Shown here piece after piece: positions 1 through 7,931 of a stretch of DNA of 53,767 nucleotides (position 1 is the stretch's first letter; each line of letters starts with the position of its first letter). Below the pieces are notes generated by a model, which saw only the letters and a program-made list of their open reading frames with translations, did not search any database and had not been told where the DNA came from. Origin of the DNA: Ruminococcus sp. AF46-10NS (GTDB lineage Bacteria; Bacillota; Clostridia; Lachnospirales; Lachnospiraceae); assembly GCF_003474435.1 (NCBI RefSeq), contig NZ_QRNF01000026.1:1-53767 (forward strand), in the 5' to 3' direction. The position numbers and the translations under genes were made by a program.

Positions 1-647
1 TTGATATCAATTTTTGCCTTCTTTTGTATCCTATCATATAAATCACATATATTTTTTTGCAAAATCAAACTATGAATTTTTGCCTTCTTTTGTATCCTAT
101 CATATAAATCACATATATTTTTTTGCAAAATCAAACTATGCTGTATATCATTTCCAGTTGTATCTCTTATATCTTCACTTTCACTTTCAAACGCATCCAA
201 CGCTTGTTGCGAAAAACCATTTGAGAAAGATACAAATACAACTTCATAATCAAAAATATTTTTTTCTTTTACTATCTCTCGAAATTTTAAAAAATTTTCA
301 TTCATTGATCGAGGTTTCCTAACACTAACAAGTTTCTTATACCCGTTAAAGATTTTTAAAACCGTTTTTTCATCAATTTGCTTATCAATATTTTTTCCTT
401 TATCTGGAAATTTGAATTGATATAACGTCATTTTTGCATCTTGAACTGTAATTGCATCAATTCCGTTATCTCCGTTTCCATCAATAATTGTCTCTGCAAT
501 ATCTTGTTCATCCATTTTCAAAGTATTTTTTAAATACCAGTGTGCAAAGGCTTTAGACAAATTCAAATATCCATTTTCCTCTCTAATTTTTTCTACTTCT
601 GTTTTTATCTTTTCATAATATACTTGATATTTTCCATACGTTGCCAT
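1..647 (-). CDS. AIPR family (abortive infection phage resistance) protein, N-terminal part
   Basis: The frame is open from an ATG at 647 to the window edge (215 codons), with AGGAGA about 8 nt upstream. The N-terminus has the AIPR family signature: a motif reading FAHWYLKN, then IIDGNGDNGIDAI at residues 55-67, followed by a QFK motif near residue 77. The GID...QxK arrangement resembles the Mrr-like PD-(D/E)xK nuclease core; that is inference. AIPR proteins often lie beside restriction-modification genes, and this one follows the AlwI-like endonuclease gene by 54 nt on the same strand, so it is probably the last gene of that defence operon. The visible C-terminal part holds an exact 22-residue duplication. 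The rest of the protein is outside the window. Confidence 0.8.
   Translation of the reverse strand, partial: MATYGKYQVYYEKIKTEVEKIREENGYLNLSKAFAHWYLKNTLKMDEQDIAETIIDGNGDNGIDAITVQDAKMTLYQFKFPDKGKNIDKQIDEKTVLKIFNGYKKLVSVRKPRSMNENFLKFREIVKEKNIFDYEVVFVSFSNGFSQQALDAFESESEDIRDTTGNDIQHSLILQKNICDLYDRIQKKAKIHSLILQKNICDLYDRIQKKAKIDI
9..140. repeat. Perfect 66-bp tandem duplication inside the AIPR gene
   Basis: Bases 9-74 and 75-140 are identical. The unit is 66 bp, a multiple of three, so on the minus strand it duplicates 22 codons (a segment beginning HSLILQKNICDLYDR) without breaking the frame. Absence of any difference between copies points to a very recent event or to an assembly artefact. Confidence 0.95.
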
Positions 648-701
648 TTACCTGTCTCCTTTGTATCTCTTATGAATGTTGGTATTGTCCAATTTATGAT
701 T

Positions 702-2420
702 TTAGTCAAACGTCGTTTTTTCTTCCATTCTTTTTATTTTTTCATCGACTGCATTCCCTATATATGCCTTCCATCCCGGTGCATTCAAAATATCTCTTCT
801 GGTTTCACATAGCAAAATCAATTCTCGTAGTTTTTCCGGATTAGCATGACCTGTTCTAAACATTGCCATAAAATATTCCCGGTACTGGGCTAATGTTAGT
901 GGAACAATGTCCAATCTCTGCTTTAAATCTCCTCGTGCATACCAAATTCCATGTCTAAATGTTTCCGCCGTATTTGTATCTATTTTTACAGCAATAAACA
1001 TTCCATATACTGGCTTATCATATTTTAAAACAGCATCTGATACATGCCTTCTTACAGGTTCACCCTCCATTGCTTCTTGACGTGATGATGTAGACATCGT
1101 AACTTCCGTTAAGATTGTAAAGTCATTAAATTCACAATATAGATCACCTTTTCCTCCACCAGCGGCAGATACTGGAAGAAAATCTGAATCCAATTTAAAT
1201 CCTCTTACCTCATAAGGTTTATTGACCATGTGATCAATAGCTAAAGAAGCTCGCCATAAAATCCACTCCAAATATGCCGGTGTTTCATCTTTTGGCACTT
1301 CAATAACATTATCATCATCATATGTACGCTTTCCACCGCCTCTAATCAATAGCTCCATATAGTCTGCTATTTCTTGCCATTGATTACACTGTTCTTTCGC
1401 ATACTGGATTTCATCTGTCTGAGATAAAAGATTTTCTAAACTTTTTCTAGCAATATTAATTTCTGTTGCAGTATTTAACGGTAGATCACTAATATCAAAC
1501 AGAATATGTCTTTCCTTCATCTGCTTCATTAAATCATTCAATAAAGCTTTAGCAGTATCCAAATTATCCGTCGGTAATTCTGCACCTTCACACAATCTCT
1601 TATATTGAATCATTATTGATTCTTCATTGGATGTTGATTTTGCCAGTTTTTCAGCCAAAATATGCTTGGCTGGGACAATGATCATTCCCCTACCTTTTCG
1701 CTGTAGCACTCCAGAAATACGTAAGTATCGCATGTTCATGTCACTGTAATCAAGAAAATTATCTGATTTCTTATCATAGTGTTTTCCACGTTCTGCAACT
1801 TCTTTCTTGTCAAAATTACGTTTTGACGGTGCTTGTTTTCTACGAATACGCAGATCCAAAATATTATCCACGACTTTTTCGATTGAATAACTTGGATTTG
1901 TCGTATGACCCCATAATGCAAATTCTATTCTGGTGATCTCGGAACTTCCCGTTCTTCTTTCTAACTCCAACATAATCGCCAGTATCCATCTCAATGGCGA
2001 AAAATAAGAATTCCCATCTGGCATAGCAAACTGTTCAACACTTAGTGCCCTTAAATAACATTCTTGCACTGCTGGATACGTATCTGCCTTTAAAAAAGCG
2101 CGTCCAAATGGTGTTATATCATCTAACTGACCCAGTTCGTCTTGATGTCCATCTTTTTTCTTTACTTGTGGATAGATAAAACCATTTTTCGAAAACATCA
2201 AACGCCATTTCCGAGCATGACTACCAGATGTATCTTTACCTGCTTCATTTTGGATAATCCCTTGGTCATTAAGGAAATTCATAAAACCTATTTCATTCTC
2301 TTTTCCTCGAAGTTTTCCCACATACGGTGAATTTGCAAATGCTTTAAAACCTTCCTGTATTCTATTTGGATTTCGTAATCCAGTATTTCCTACTAACCAG
2401 ATATCTATTTTTTCTTCCAT
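702..2420 (-). CDS. AlwI-like type IIS restriction endonuclease
   Basis: A 572-residue protein matching the AlwI restriction endonuclease family by its N-terminus (WLVGNTGLRNPNR) and its core motif GGGKGDLYCEFNDF...TEVTMSTSSRQ near residues 420-443, with the conserved EGEPVRRH just after; the Asp of GKGD and the Glu of TEVT are the likely metal ligands. Family members such as AlwI, PleI and MlyI cut at a set distance from a short asymmetric site and need methylation of both strands for protection. The ATG overlaps the end of the upstream methyltransferase gene by 16 nt, with GGAGA as ribosome binding site, so the two are translationally linked. The recognition sequence cannot be read from the protein. 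Confidence 0.88.
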   Translation of the reverse strand: MEEKIDIWLVGNTGLRNPNRIQEGFKAFANSPYVGKLRGKENEIGFMNFLNDQGIIQNEAGKDTSGSHARKWRLMFSKNGFIYPQVKKKDGHQDELGQLDDITPFGRAFLKADTYPAVQECYLRALSVEQFAMPDGNSYFSPLRWILAIMLELERRTGSSEITRIEFALWGHTTNPSYSIEKVVDNILDLRIRRKQAPSKRNFDKKEVAERGKHYDKKSDNFLDYSDMNMRYLRISGVLQRKGRGMIIVPAKHILAEKLAKSTSNEESIMIQYKRLCEGAELPTDNLDTAKALLNDLMKQMKERHILFDISDLPLNTATEINIARKSLENLLSQTDEIQYAKEQCNQWQEIADYMELLIRGGGKRTYDDDNVIEVPKDETPAYLEWILWRASLAIDHMVNKPYEVRGFKLDSDFLPVSAAGGGKGDLYCEFNDFTILTEVTMSTSSRQEAMEGEPVRRHVSDAVLKYDKPVYGMFIAVKIDTNTAETFRHGIWYARGDLKQRLDIVPLTLAQYREYFMAMFRTGHANPEKLRELILLCETRRDILNAPGWKAYIGNAVDEKIKRMEEKTTFD

Positions 2421-4324
2421 ACGTCTTCTCCGTTAAATCCAACAAATAAATATTCCTGTACCTTATTTCGATTTGTCTTAGCATGTTTCTGATTTCCAAA
2501 AGAATATGTATAATCTATTGGAACTACCTCTACATGTTCTTTATATTTAGACATAAGTGCAACCATTTCATCTTGTGTTGGTTGACTATTAGAAGAATAA
2601 GATACAATCAAAATACTGTCGGAAAACTTTTTAAACAACTTATCGAATGCATCTGCAGCACCTTTTCTAGTTGAAAACGGTGTCGGATATGACTTAAATT
2701 TCTTTGTTACTGTATTTTCCTGTATTTCGACACCTTTCCAATCTCGTGCCAAACCTTCGACAAAATGATATCTACGTACATATTCATTATCTGACAATGG
2801 AGAATAATACGGTGGATCAATATATACTAAATCTGGATGCTTAATTTTTACTTCCATTGCATCGCCATGCTTAGATTTATTTTCACAACCATTATCAAAA
2901 ATTGCATTATTGATACTTTCCACCGCTTCCAAAAATTGCTGTTCTAAAGATTTCTGTAAATCTTTTCTTCCGTCATTATACCGATCTCCGGTGTATGTAA
3001 AAATTCCTCTTGGTCTTTTCTTTGTACAAGCTCTAATCAATGCTGTCATTGCAATTGCTTTCTTATATTGATCTCTAATAGCAGCAATATTAGCCCGCAA
3101 AATATCTATTAACCTATTTTCCTCATCTTTATAATATAAACCTCGAAATGTCTCTTCTACAAAATGATCAGACTCTTTTTTTTCAATCAACAATTTTTTC
3201 GCCTCGTCCAATGGCAATACAACATTATTGTTTTCTACCATTGCCTTGGTAAAGGTTGCTGACATTGCCATATAGTCATTGCTAATTACAGTCTTTCCCT
3301 GAGCTTTAAACATGTAACCGACAATGCCAGATCCAGAAAACAAATCCACTACTGAGTCAAAATTGAACTGTGAAGCAACCGCCCAAATTTGAGGCAATAA
3401 TTTACTTTTAGAGCCCATATATCTAGTTGCTGGATATTTCATTACCTGTTCAGGTAAAGGTTTCGGAACTATTTTTAACATAGTTTTTTGTTTTGGCAAA
3501 ATATCTACTATAATATCCTCGCCTTTTCTTTTACTTCCGTTACAAGAAATATACCTTTTGGTTTGGATAACCTCAATCTTATAATCCGCGTATAGCTCAT
3601 GAACCAATGGATGATTAGAATTGGTCAATATTACATGGCAACCTAATTCCTGTAATCTTTTGACCTCTCTTGCTAATTCTACATGATCTTCTTCATAAAA
3701 TTGCTCTTTTGTATATCTCTTAAAATCCGAATATTCTGAAATTGGCAAGTACGGGGGATCTAAAAAGATAAAATCTCCCGGCTCTGCATATTCTTTCAAT
3801 ACTGACAAATAATCTCCACATGTTATAGTTGCTTTTTTCAGCACATCTGATGCAGCGAATAAAGATTCTTCATCACAAAAGTTTGGAGCTTTATATTTAC
3901 CAAACGGAACATTAAACTGTCCCTTCTTATTGACGCGATATAAACCATTAAAACATGTTTTATTCAAATAAATCGTTCTCGCTGCTGCTTCTTCTTTTTT
4001 CAATTTGAGCCAATCTAACGAACGTACTTCATAAAAATCTTCTTTAGTATTTTTATATTTCTTTAGATGTGAAATAACAGCCTCTACATTATCGGCAACT
4101 TGTCGATACATGTTAATCAATTCCGGATTACTATCTGCGATTATTGCTTTATCCGGACTTAATGCAAAAAACAGTGCACCACCACCAATAAATGGCTCTA
4201 TATATTTTCCATATTTTTGAGGAATTTTAGGCATGATATCCCCTAACATCTGGGTCTTCCCACCGGCCCATTTCATAATAGGCTTTGTCTGTATCTGTTT
4301 TTCTTTCTTTAAAACTTGTTCCAT
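2405..4324 (-). CDS. Fused double N6-adenine DNA methyltransferase (M.FokI-like)
   Basis: A 639-residue protein with two complete Dam-type modules. Module 1 has KWAGGKTQ (residues 18-25), the SAM-binding YIEPFIGGGALFF (41-53) and the catalytic DPPY (189-192). Module 2 has RYMGSKSKLL (301-310), DLFSGSG (327-333) and DPPY (503-506). This is the layout and length of M.FokI, where each half methylates one strand of an asymmetric site, which fits the type IIS nuclease downstream. Translation starts at an ATG that overlaps the stop of the HTH gene in a TGATG junction. It should protect host DNA against the linked endonuclease. Confidence 0.9.
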   Translation of the reverse strand: MEQVLKKEKQIQTKPIMKWAGGKTQMLGDIMPKIPQKYGKYIEPFIGGGALFFALSPDKAIIADSNPELINMYRQVADNVEAVISHLKKYKNTKEDFYEVRSLDWLKLKKEEAAARTIYLNKTCFNGLYRVNKKGQFNVPFGKYKAPNFCDEESLFAASDVLKKATITCGDYLSVLKEYAEPGDFIFLDPPYLPISEYSDFKRYTKEQFYEEDHVELAREVKRLQELGCHVILTNSNHPLVHELYADYKIEVIQTKRYISCNGSKRKGEDIIVDILPKQKTMLKIVPKPLPEQVMKYPATRYMGSKSKLLPQIWAVASQFNFDSVVDLFSGSGIVGYMFKAQGKTVISNDYMAMSATFTKAMVENNNVVLPLDEAKKLLIEKKESDHFVEETFRGLYYKDEENRLIDILRANIAAIRDQYKKAIAMTALIRACTKKRPRGIFTYTGDRYNDGRKDLQKSLEQQFLEAVESINNAIFDNGCENKSKHGDAMEVKIKHPDLVYIDPPYYSPLSDNEYVRRYHFVEGLARDWKGVEIQENTVTKKFKSYPTPFSTRKGAADAFDKLFKKFSDSILIVSYSSNSQPTQDEMVALMSKYKEHVEVVPIDYTYSFGNQKHAKTNRNKVQEYLFVGFNGEDVWKKK

Positions 4325-4542
4325 CACGCCTTTTCCCTTTCAATCTCTATTATTTCCATGATATCACTGATATCACATTTTAAGGCAGTGCAAATTTTCA
4401 CCAGCACATCCGTTGTAACATTTTCATTTTTCCCGAGTTTCGCCACCGAAGCATGGCTGATACCTGCAGCCTCACATAAATCTTTCTTTTTCATATCTCT
4501 ATCAATAAGTAATTTCCATAATTTTTTATAACTGACCGCCAT
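4324..4542 (-). CDS. Small XRE-family HTH regulator of the restriction-modification operon
   Basis: A 72-residue protein that is almost entirely a Cro/CI-type helix-turn-helix (LCEAAGISHASVAKLGKNEN). It is the first gene of the operon, overlapping the methyltransferase start by one base. Controller proteins of type II systems have this size and position and delay nuclease expression after entry into a new host; that role here is inference, since no C-box was identified. The gene has its own promoter just upstream. Confidence 0.8.
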   Translation of the reverse strand: MAVSYKKLWKLLIDRDMKKKDLCEAAGISHASVAKLGKNENVTTDVLVKICTALKCDISDIMEIIEIEREKA

Positions 4543-4587
4543 ATTTTAACCTCTAAACCATTTTTTCTAAAATATTGCTATGCCGTT

Positions 4588-4616
4588 ATTCTACCATGTG
4601 ATTTCAGTCATATCAA
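4588..4616 (-). promoter_or_regulatory. Promoter of the restriction-modification operon
   Basis: On the minus strand TTGATA (4611-4616) and TAGAAT (4588-4593) are separated by 17 nt, close to the vegetative consensus. It would drive regulator, methyltransferase, endonuclease and AIPR genes as one transcript. Confidence 0.65.
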
Positions 4617-4689
4617 CATTTATTTCAGCGATCGCAGACTTTTTTTTGCAAACATATGTTTTTATTCAATAAAGACTATTTCTTTCTTT

Positions 4690-5433
4690 TCAAATAGGAT
4701 TATGATCGTCTGCTTTCTCCAATATAAAAATATATTCATGTGCCAGCATTAAGAATTTTCTTTCTTTTCCCTCCCAATAATCAGTAGAACGACAATTATG
4801 TTGCTCTTTTATAACAATTTCTTTGAGTTTAAATCCAGCATCAACGAATTTTTGCATAGAATTCATGCCCAGTGGTAGCACATAGCCTTTTTTCCGTATA
4901 TCTCCAATCATAAATGCACATATTCCTTGCTTTTTTAGTACCCTATATGATTCTTTTGCAACCTGTTCCAGTTCCTGCAAAAAATCCTCATATTTTAAAT
5001 GAGAAATATCTCCTGGTATTTCTTTACTATACCGTATAATATCTGCATATGGTGGGTGAGTACAGATAAGATCTATACTTTCGTCTTTTATAAATGATAA
5101 ATTGTTTGCATTTCCTTGTTTGGTGAATATTTTTGATTTTTCTTGACAAGTAAAATTTAGATTTGTGTTAGATAATTTGACAGCCTCAGAATTTATATCA
5201 ACGCCAATTGCATTTCTTCCCAATAACTTTGCTTCAATCAACGTTGTGCCACTGCCTAAGAATTGATCTAGTATCCAGTCTTTTTTCTTTGAATACCTCA
5301 AAATAATATTTCTAGGAATATACGGAGACCAGTTCCCTCTGTATTTTCCTGAATGTGTAGCCCAATTTCCCCTTTCAGGAAAAGACCATATTGTTGTATC
5401 TTCTAATTTGAATCTTTCTGGTGTTTCTCTTAT
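4690..5433 (-). CDS. DNA methyltransferase (N4-cytosine/N6-adenine type) lacking a normal start codon
   Basis: The conserved protein has a WSFPERGNWATHSGKYRGNW motif near residues 16-35, SAM motif LDQFLGSGTT and catalytic THPPY, the motif order of N4C/N6A methyltransferases. A start at the first canonical codon in frame (TTG at 5301) would cut off the conserved N-terminus. The conserved frame runs up to about 5433, where the codon eight bases after AAGAAGGGAG is ATA; ATT lies at 5439, and no ATG, GTG or TTG is available before 5301. The gene therefore uses a rare start codon or has been damaged. An ATG at 5461 lies in another frame and would join only through an indel. No nuclease partner is next to it, so it may be a solitary enzyme. 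Confidence 0.75.
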   Translation of the reverse strand: MRETPERFKLEDTTIWSFPERGNWATHSGKYRGNWSPYIPRNIILRYSKKKDWILDQFLGSGTTLIEAKLLGRNAIGVDINSEAVKLSNTNLNFTCQEKSKIFTKQGNANNLSFIKDESIDLICTHPPYADIIRYSKEIPGDISHLKYEDFLQELEQVAKESYRVLKKQGICAFMIGDIRKKGYVLPLGMNSMQKFVDAGFKLKEIVIKEQHNCRSTDYWEGKERKFLMLAHEYIFILEKADDHNPI

Positions 5434-5459
5434 AACAATCGCTCCCTTCTTTTTTGCTC

Positions 5460-5488
5460 ATTATACTTCCACATTGTTTATTTGTCCA
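5460..5488 (-). promoter_or_regulatory. Promoter of the solitary methyltransferase
   Basis: TGGACA (5483-5488) and TATAAT (5460-5465) on the minus strand are 17 nt apart. The predicted transcript begins near 5453, just before the AAGAAGGGAG ribosome binding site, which argues that translation is meant to start close to 5433. Confidence 0.55.
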
Positions 5489-5549
5489 TGAAAAATCTCC
5501 ATCCAAATATTAATTATCAATAAATATTTGAACAGAGATTCCTTTTGCA

Positions 5550-5924
5550 TTATAAATATATTATTTCTTTCAATGCTATTTCTTCAGCATTTGCTTTGAT
5601 ATTATTCATCCTTCTCACCCATTCCATCTGATTCTGCGTCTTTAGTTCTTCCGTAACGCCCCACCGTTCAGCCATCTGCTCCACCAGCATCTCAACTTTT
5701 TCTCTTGCTTCTTTGTCTACCTGATTCAAATGCTCCGTCAGTTTCCCGGTCAGTACCAGATATTGATACCTGGCACTCCTGTGTTCCTTCAAAAACTGTT
5801 TTCGCATTATTCCATACTTCCCATATGTAGGTTCTTCCTCATTGATTTCCAGGTCTGGCAGATAATAATCTCCATGCAGTGTGTAGTTCAGTCCGTTCTT
5901 TTCATCATAAATCTGTTTCTTCAT
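5550..5924 (-). CDS. tnpV: TnpV family protein, element 1
   Basis: A 124-residue protein with the TnpV signature near its N-terminus (YTLHGDYYLPDL) and QMEWVRRMNNIKANAEEI near the end, as in the small protein of Tn4451-like mobilizable transposons. Its role is unknown. The start is the ATG of MKKQIYDE, five bases after the relaxase stop. The copy in element 2 is clearly homologous but diverged, which shows that the two elements are related and not a recent duplication. Confidence 0.85.
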   Translation of the reverse strand: MKKQIYDEKNGLNYTLHGDYYLPDLEINEEEPTYGKYGIMRKQFLKEHRSARYQYLVLTGKLTEHLNQVDKEAREKVEMLVEQMAERWGVTEELKTQNQMEWVRRMNNIKANAEEIALKEIIYL

Positions 5925-5928
5925 ATTC

Positions 5929-7344
5929 TTACAACTCCATTCCTCTGTACTTTTCTTTATTCTTCTTAATTTTTGCATTGTGTTCTTCACTTCGTTCTCT
6001 TGCCCATTGTATACGGTCACCTATTTTTTTCGGCATTTGCTCCTTCTGTTTTCTCGCTTCAAGTTCCGCCTGGATCCGGATATCGTCCTGTACCAGTCTT
6101 TCTACCATATCTTTCCCCAACATGCGTAAAAGCCAATTATATCTGTCCGCAAGTCCTTGCAACATTTCTTTCTCACCAGATAATTTCTGATAATCCTTCT
6201 TAACTTCTGCCAGTTCCTTTTTTGTGTTCTCATGCTCCTGCTTTTTCTTCTGAAACTTACTTTTCCAGTTATCTCTTTCTCTGGTAAGTTCTTTCACCTG
6301 TGCAGCCATCGCACCTATTTTATTTTTCATTTCAATGAATAACGGTTTGATTTTCTTATCCCGGTAAGTTACCGCACGTTCTAACGTAGTAGCTTCCGGT
6401 AGAAATGTTTTGATCATTCCATATTCTTTTATTTCCTTACTGACATTATCCATCACTGGTTGCAGGAATTCTCTTCTGTCCTCCAGTTTTTTCAATTCCG
6501 TTTCTGCTTTCTCCGCACGTTTTTCCGCTATCTCTTTATCTTTCTGGAACTGAATTTTTTCTTCTTCCAGTAGCTTAATATCTGCCCTTGCGTCCGCGAT
6601 CTGAGAAGTCAGGCCTTCATTCTCTGCTGTCAGATTTTCTTTTTCCTGTTCCAGTTCCTGCACTTCCTTCTTACGTTCTTTCTTTTTGAAATTGTAAACA
6701 TCCAGATGCTCTTCATGTGTACCTTTCTGCTCCCATTCAATTCCATGCTGCATTGCAATTTCTGCCAGCACTTCTTTTTCATGATTTATCCACTGGTTCA
6801 GTTCTGTATTATGCTTATTTCCACCTTGAAATCCAAGACTTTTTAATGCCTGTTTCAGTGAAACTCTGGTATCCATTCCTTTTCCCTTCCAGTTGGTCAC
6901 ATAAGGAACAAAGTCAATATGCAGATGCGGAGTAGCTTCGTCCTGATGCAGATAGCAGCTAAATACCCGAAGTGTCGGATTCCGCTTCTGGAAGTCTTTC
7001 ACATATTCGTCCAGTATCTTTACAGCCAGATTTCCTTCTGATGTTCCCACTGCCATATCCTCACGATTTCCTATCTGGAATATTACTTCATGGAACAACT
7101 TCTCCTGTTTGCCCTGGCGGATTTTTTCATAATAATTTGCAATCTGCCGGTCCTTTCTTTTCCCGACATTGTATCTCTCCGCAGCATCGTCAAACAGTTC
7201 CTTATAAACTTCTTTCAGATTCTCATTATTATAACAAATGTTCAATTGCACTCTATCCGGATCTACATTTTCTGCTACAAAATCCCGTCTGTTATGAGCC
7301 AGTGAACCGGCTCCGATCATGCCACTGATTGTCCGTTTCATCAT
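5929..7344 (-). CDS. MobV-family relaxase, element 1
   Basis: A 471-residue Pre/MobV relaxase. The catalytic metal-binding motif HQDEATPHLHIDF sits near residues 133-145 after the conserved N-terminus (RTISGMIGAGSLAHNRR). Residues from about 215 to 440 are a long charged coiled coil, as in other Mob proteins, thought to mediate dimerisation or coupling. MobV enzymes nick oriT and lead the transferred strand through a helper conjugation system. The start is the ATG preceded by AGAGGTGAG. The nick site should lie in the conserved DNA just upstream (7398-7580). Confidence 0.92.
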   Translation of the reverse strand: MMKRTISGMIGAGSLAHNRRDFVAENVDPDRVQLNICYNNENLKEVYKELFDDAAERYNVGKRKDRQIANYYEKIRQGKQEKLFHEVIFQIGNREDMAVGTSEGNLAVKILDEYVKDFQKRNPTLRVFSCYLHQDEATPHLHIDFVPYVTNWKGKGMDTRVSLKQALKSLGFQGGNKHNTELNQWINHEKEVLAEIAMQHGIEWEQKGTHEEHLDVYNFKKKERKKEVQELEQEKENLTAENEGLTSQIADARADIKLLEEEKIQFQKDKEIAEKRAEKAETELKKLEDRREFLQPVMDNVSKEIKEYGMIKTFLPEATTLERAVTYRDKKIKPLFIEMKNKIGAMAAQVKELTRERDNWKSKFQKKKQEHENTKKELAEVKKDYQKLSGEKEMLQGLADRYNWLLRMLGKDMVERLVQDDIRIQAELEARKQKEQMPKKIGDRIQWARERSEEHNAKIKKNKEKYRGMEL

Positions 7345-7397
7345 AAATTTTCTCACCTCTTTTCTACTCGAGTGCCAGACATGGCACATAATTTTTA

Positions 7398-7580
7398 TTT
7401 ACGCCAGTTATGGCGATATTTAAGAAATTTTCGCCGGATACGGCGGTTTTGTACTTTGTTCAAAGATAACGCAAAAGCACTTTCGACAGCCGTACCGTCC
7501 ATCAAAAGTCCCCTTGCGCCCTGCCGGGGGGCATAACGTCCGGTGGACATCTGCTTTACACCAGCCGAAGCGGATCATAG
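7398..7580. other. Candidate origin of transfer, element 1
   Basis: DNA upstream of the relaxase gene contains the hairpins CGCCAgttaTGGCG (about 7402-7415) and CGCCGgataCGGCG (about 7434-7447), then a block beginning AACGCAAAAGCACTTTCGAC that recurs almost unchanged in front of the other relaxase gene (17200-17250). MobV oriT sites usually lie directly upstream of mob. Conservation in non-coding DNA between two diverged elements is the main support; the nick site is not identified. Confidence 0.65.
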
Positions 7581-7586
7581 ACCTAT

Positions 7587-7817
7587 TTATCCATGTATCC
7601 TTGCCTGCACATATTCCAGATCTCCACAATAAGGTGTCCCCACCAGATACCATTCTCTTGCCAGATTCATCTCCATTCTGGTCTGTACCCATTCATCACC
7701 TACCAGCACTTCCAATCCTTCTCCACAGTGAAACCCTGTATCAATCCATAAGTCTGATGATAATAATCCATATCTTCCATTACTACTGTTGTATCCTAAT
7801 CTTCCCTGTTTCATCAT
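7587..7817 (-). CDS. DUF5348 protein, element 1
   Basis: A 76-residue protein nearly identical to the one at 17327-17554 of element 2 (GYNSSNGRYGLL, IDTGFHCGEGLEVLV and AREWYLVGTPYCGDLEYV are shared). DUF5348 proteins are found in mobilizable elements and have no known function. The start is the ATG after AAAGGAG; the strong conservation beside the transfer origin suggests a role in mobilization, by inference only. Confidence 0.8.
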   Translation of the reverse strand: MMKQGRLGYNSSNGRYGLLSSDLWIDTGFHCGEGLEVLVGDEWVQTRMEMNLAREWYLVGTPYCGDLEYVQARIHG

Positions 7818-7837
7818 TTTCTGCTCCTTTCCAATTT

Positions 7838-7923
7838 GTAAACGGAATTTGTAAACGGGGCTCAAAAGATTTTAAAAGTTAACTTTTTAAGTTTTTCCTT
7901 CAAGTTCCGTTTACATCGTTTAC
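7838..7923. repeat. Iteron-like GTAAACG repeats in inverted arrangement, element 1
   Basis: Two copies of GTAAACGG (7838-7845, 7851-7858) face two inverted copies (CCGTTTAC 7907-7914 and CGTTTAC 7917-7923) across an AT-rich core with the dyad AAAAGTTAACTTTT. The block lies directly downstream of the vapE stop codon. It could be a replication origin recognised by the element's replication proteins or a mRNA hairpin; the sequence alone does not decide. Confidence 0.6.
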
Positions 7924-7931
7924 AATAATCT

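Noticed and set aside
9..140. CRISPR array
   Set aside because: Only two adjoining copies with no spacer; it is a coding tandem duplication. No other repeat-spacer pattern occurs in the window.
14..322. Plus-strand reading frame over the 66-bp repeat
   Set aside because: It is the reverse shadow of the AIPR gene, and its repeated residues come only from the duplication; no ribosome binding site.
1..5500. A third tuf-derived attachment repeat marking the left end of element 1
   Set aside because: No copy of the 147-bp sequence or its terminator hairpin is seen left of 12682.
7420..7692. Minus-strand frame of 90 codons in the oriT region
   Set aside because: It overlaps the DUF5348 gene in another frame, is not kept as a frame in element 2 and has no ribosome binding site.
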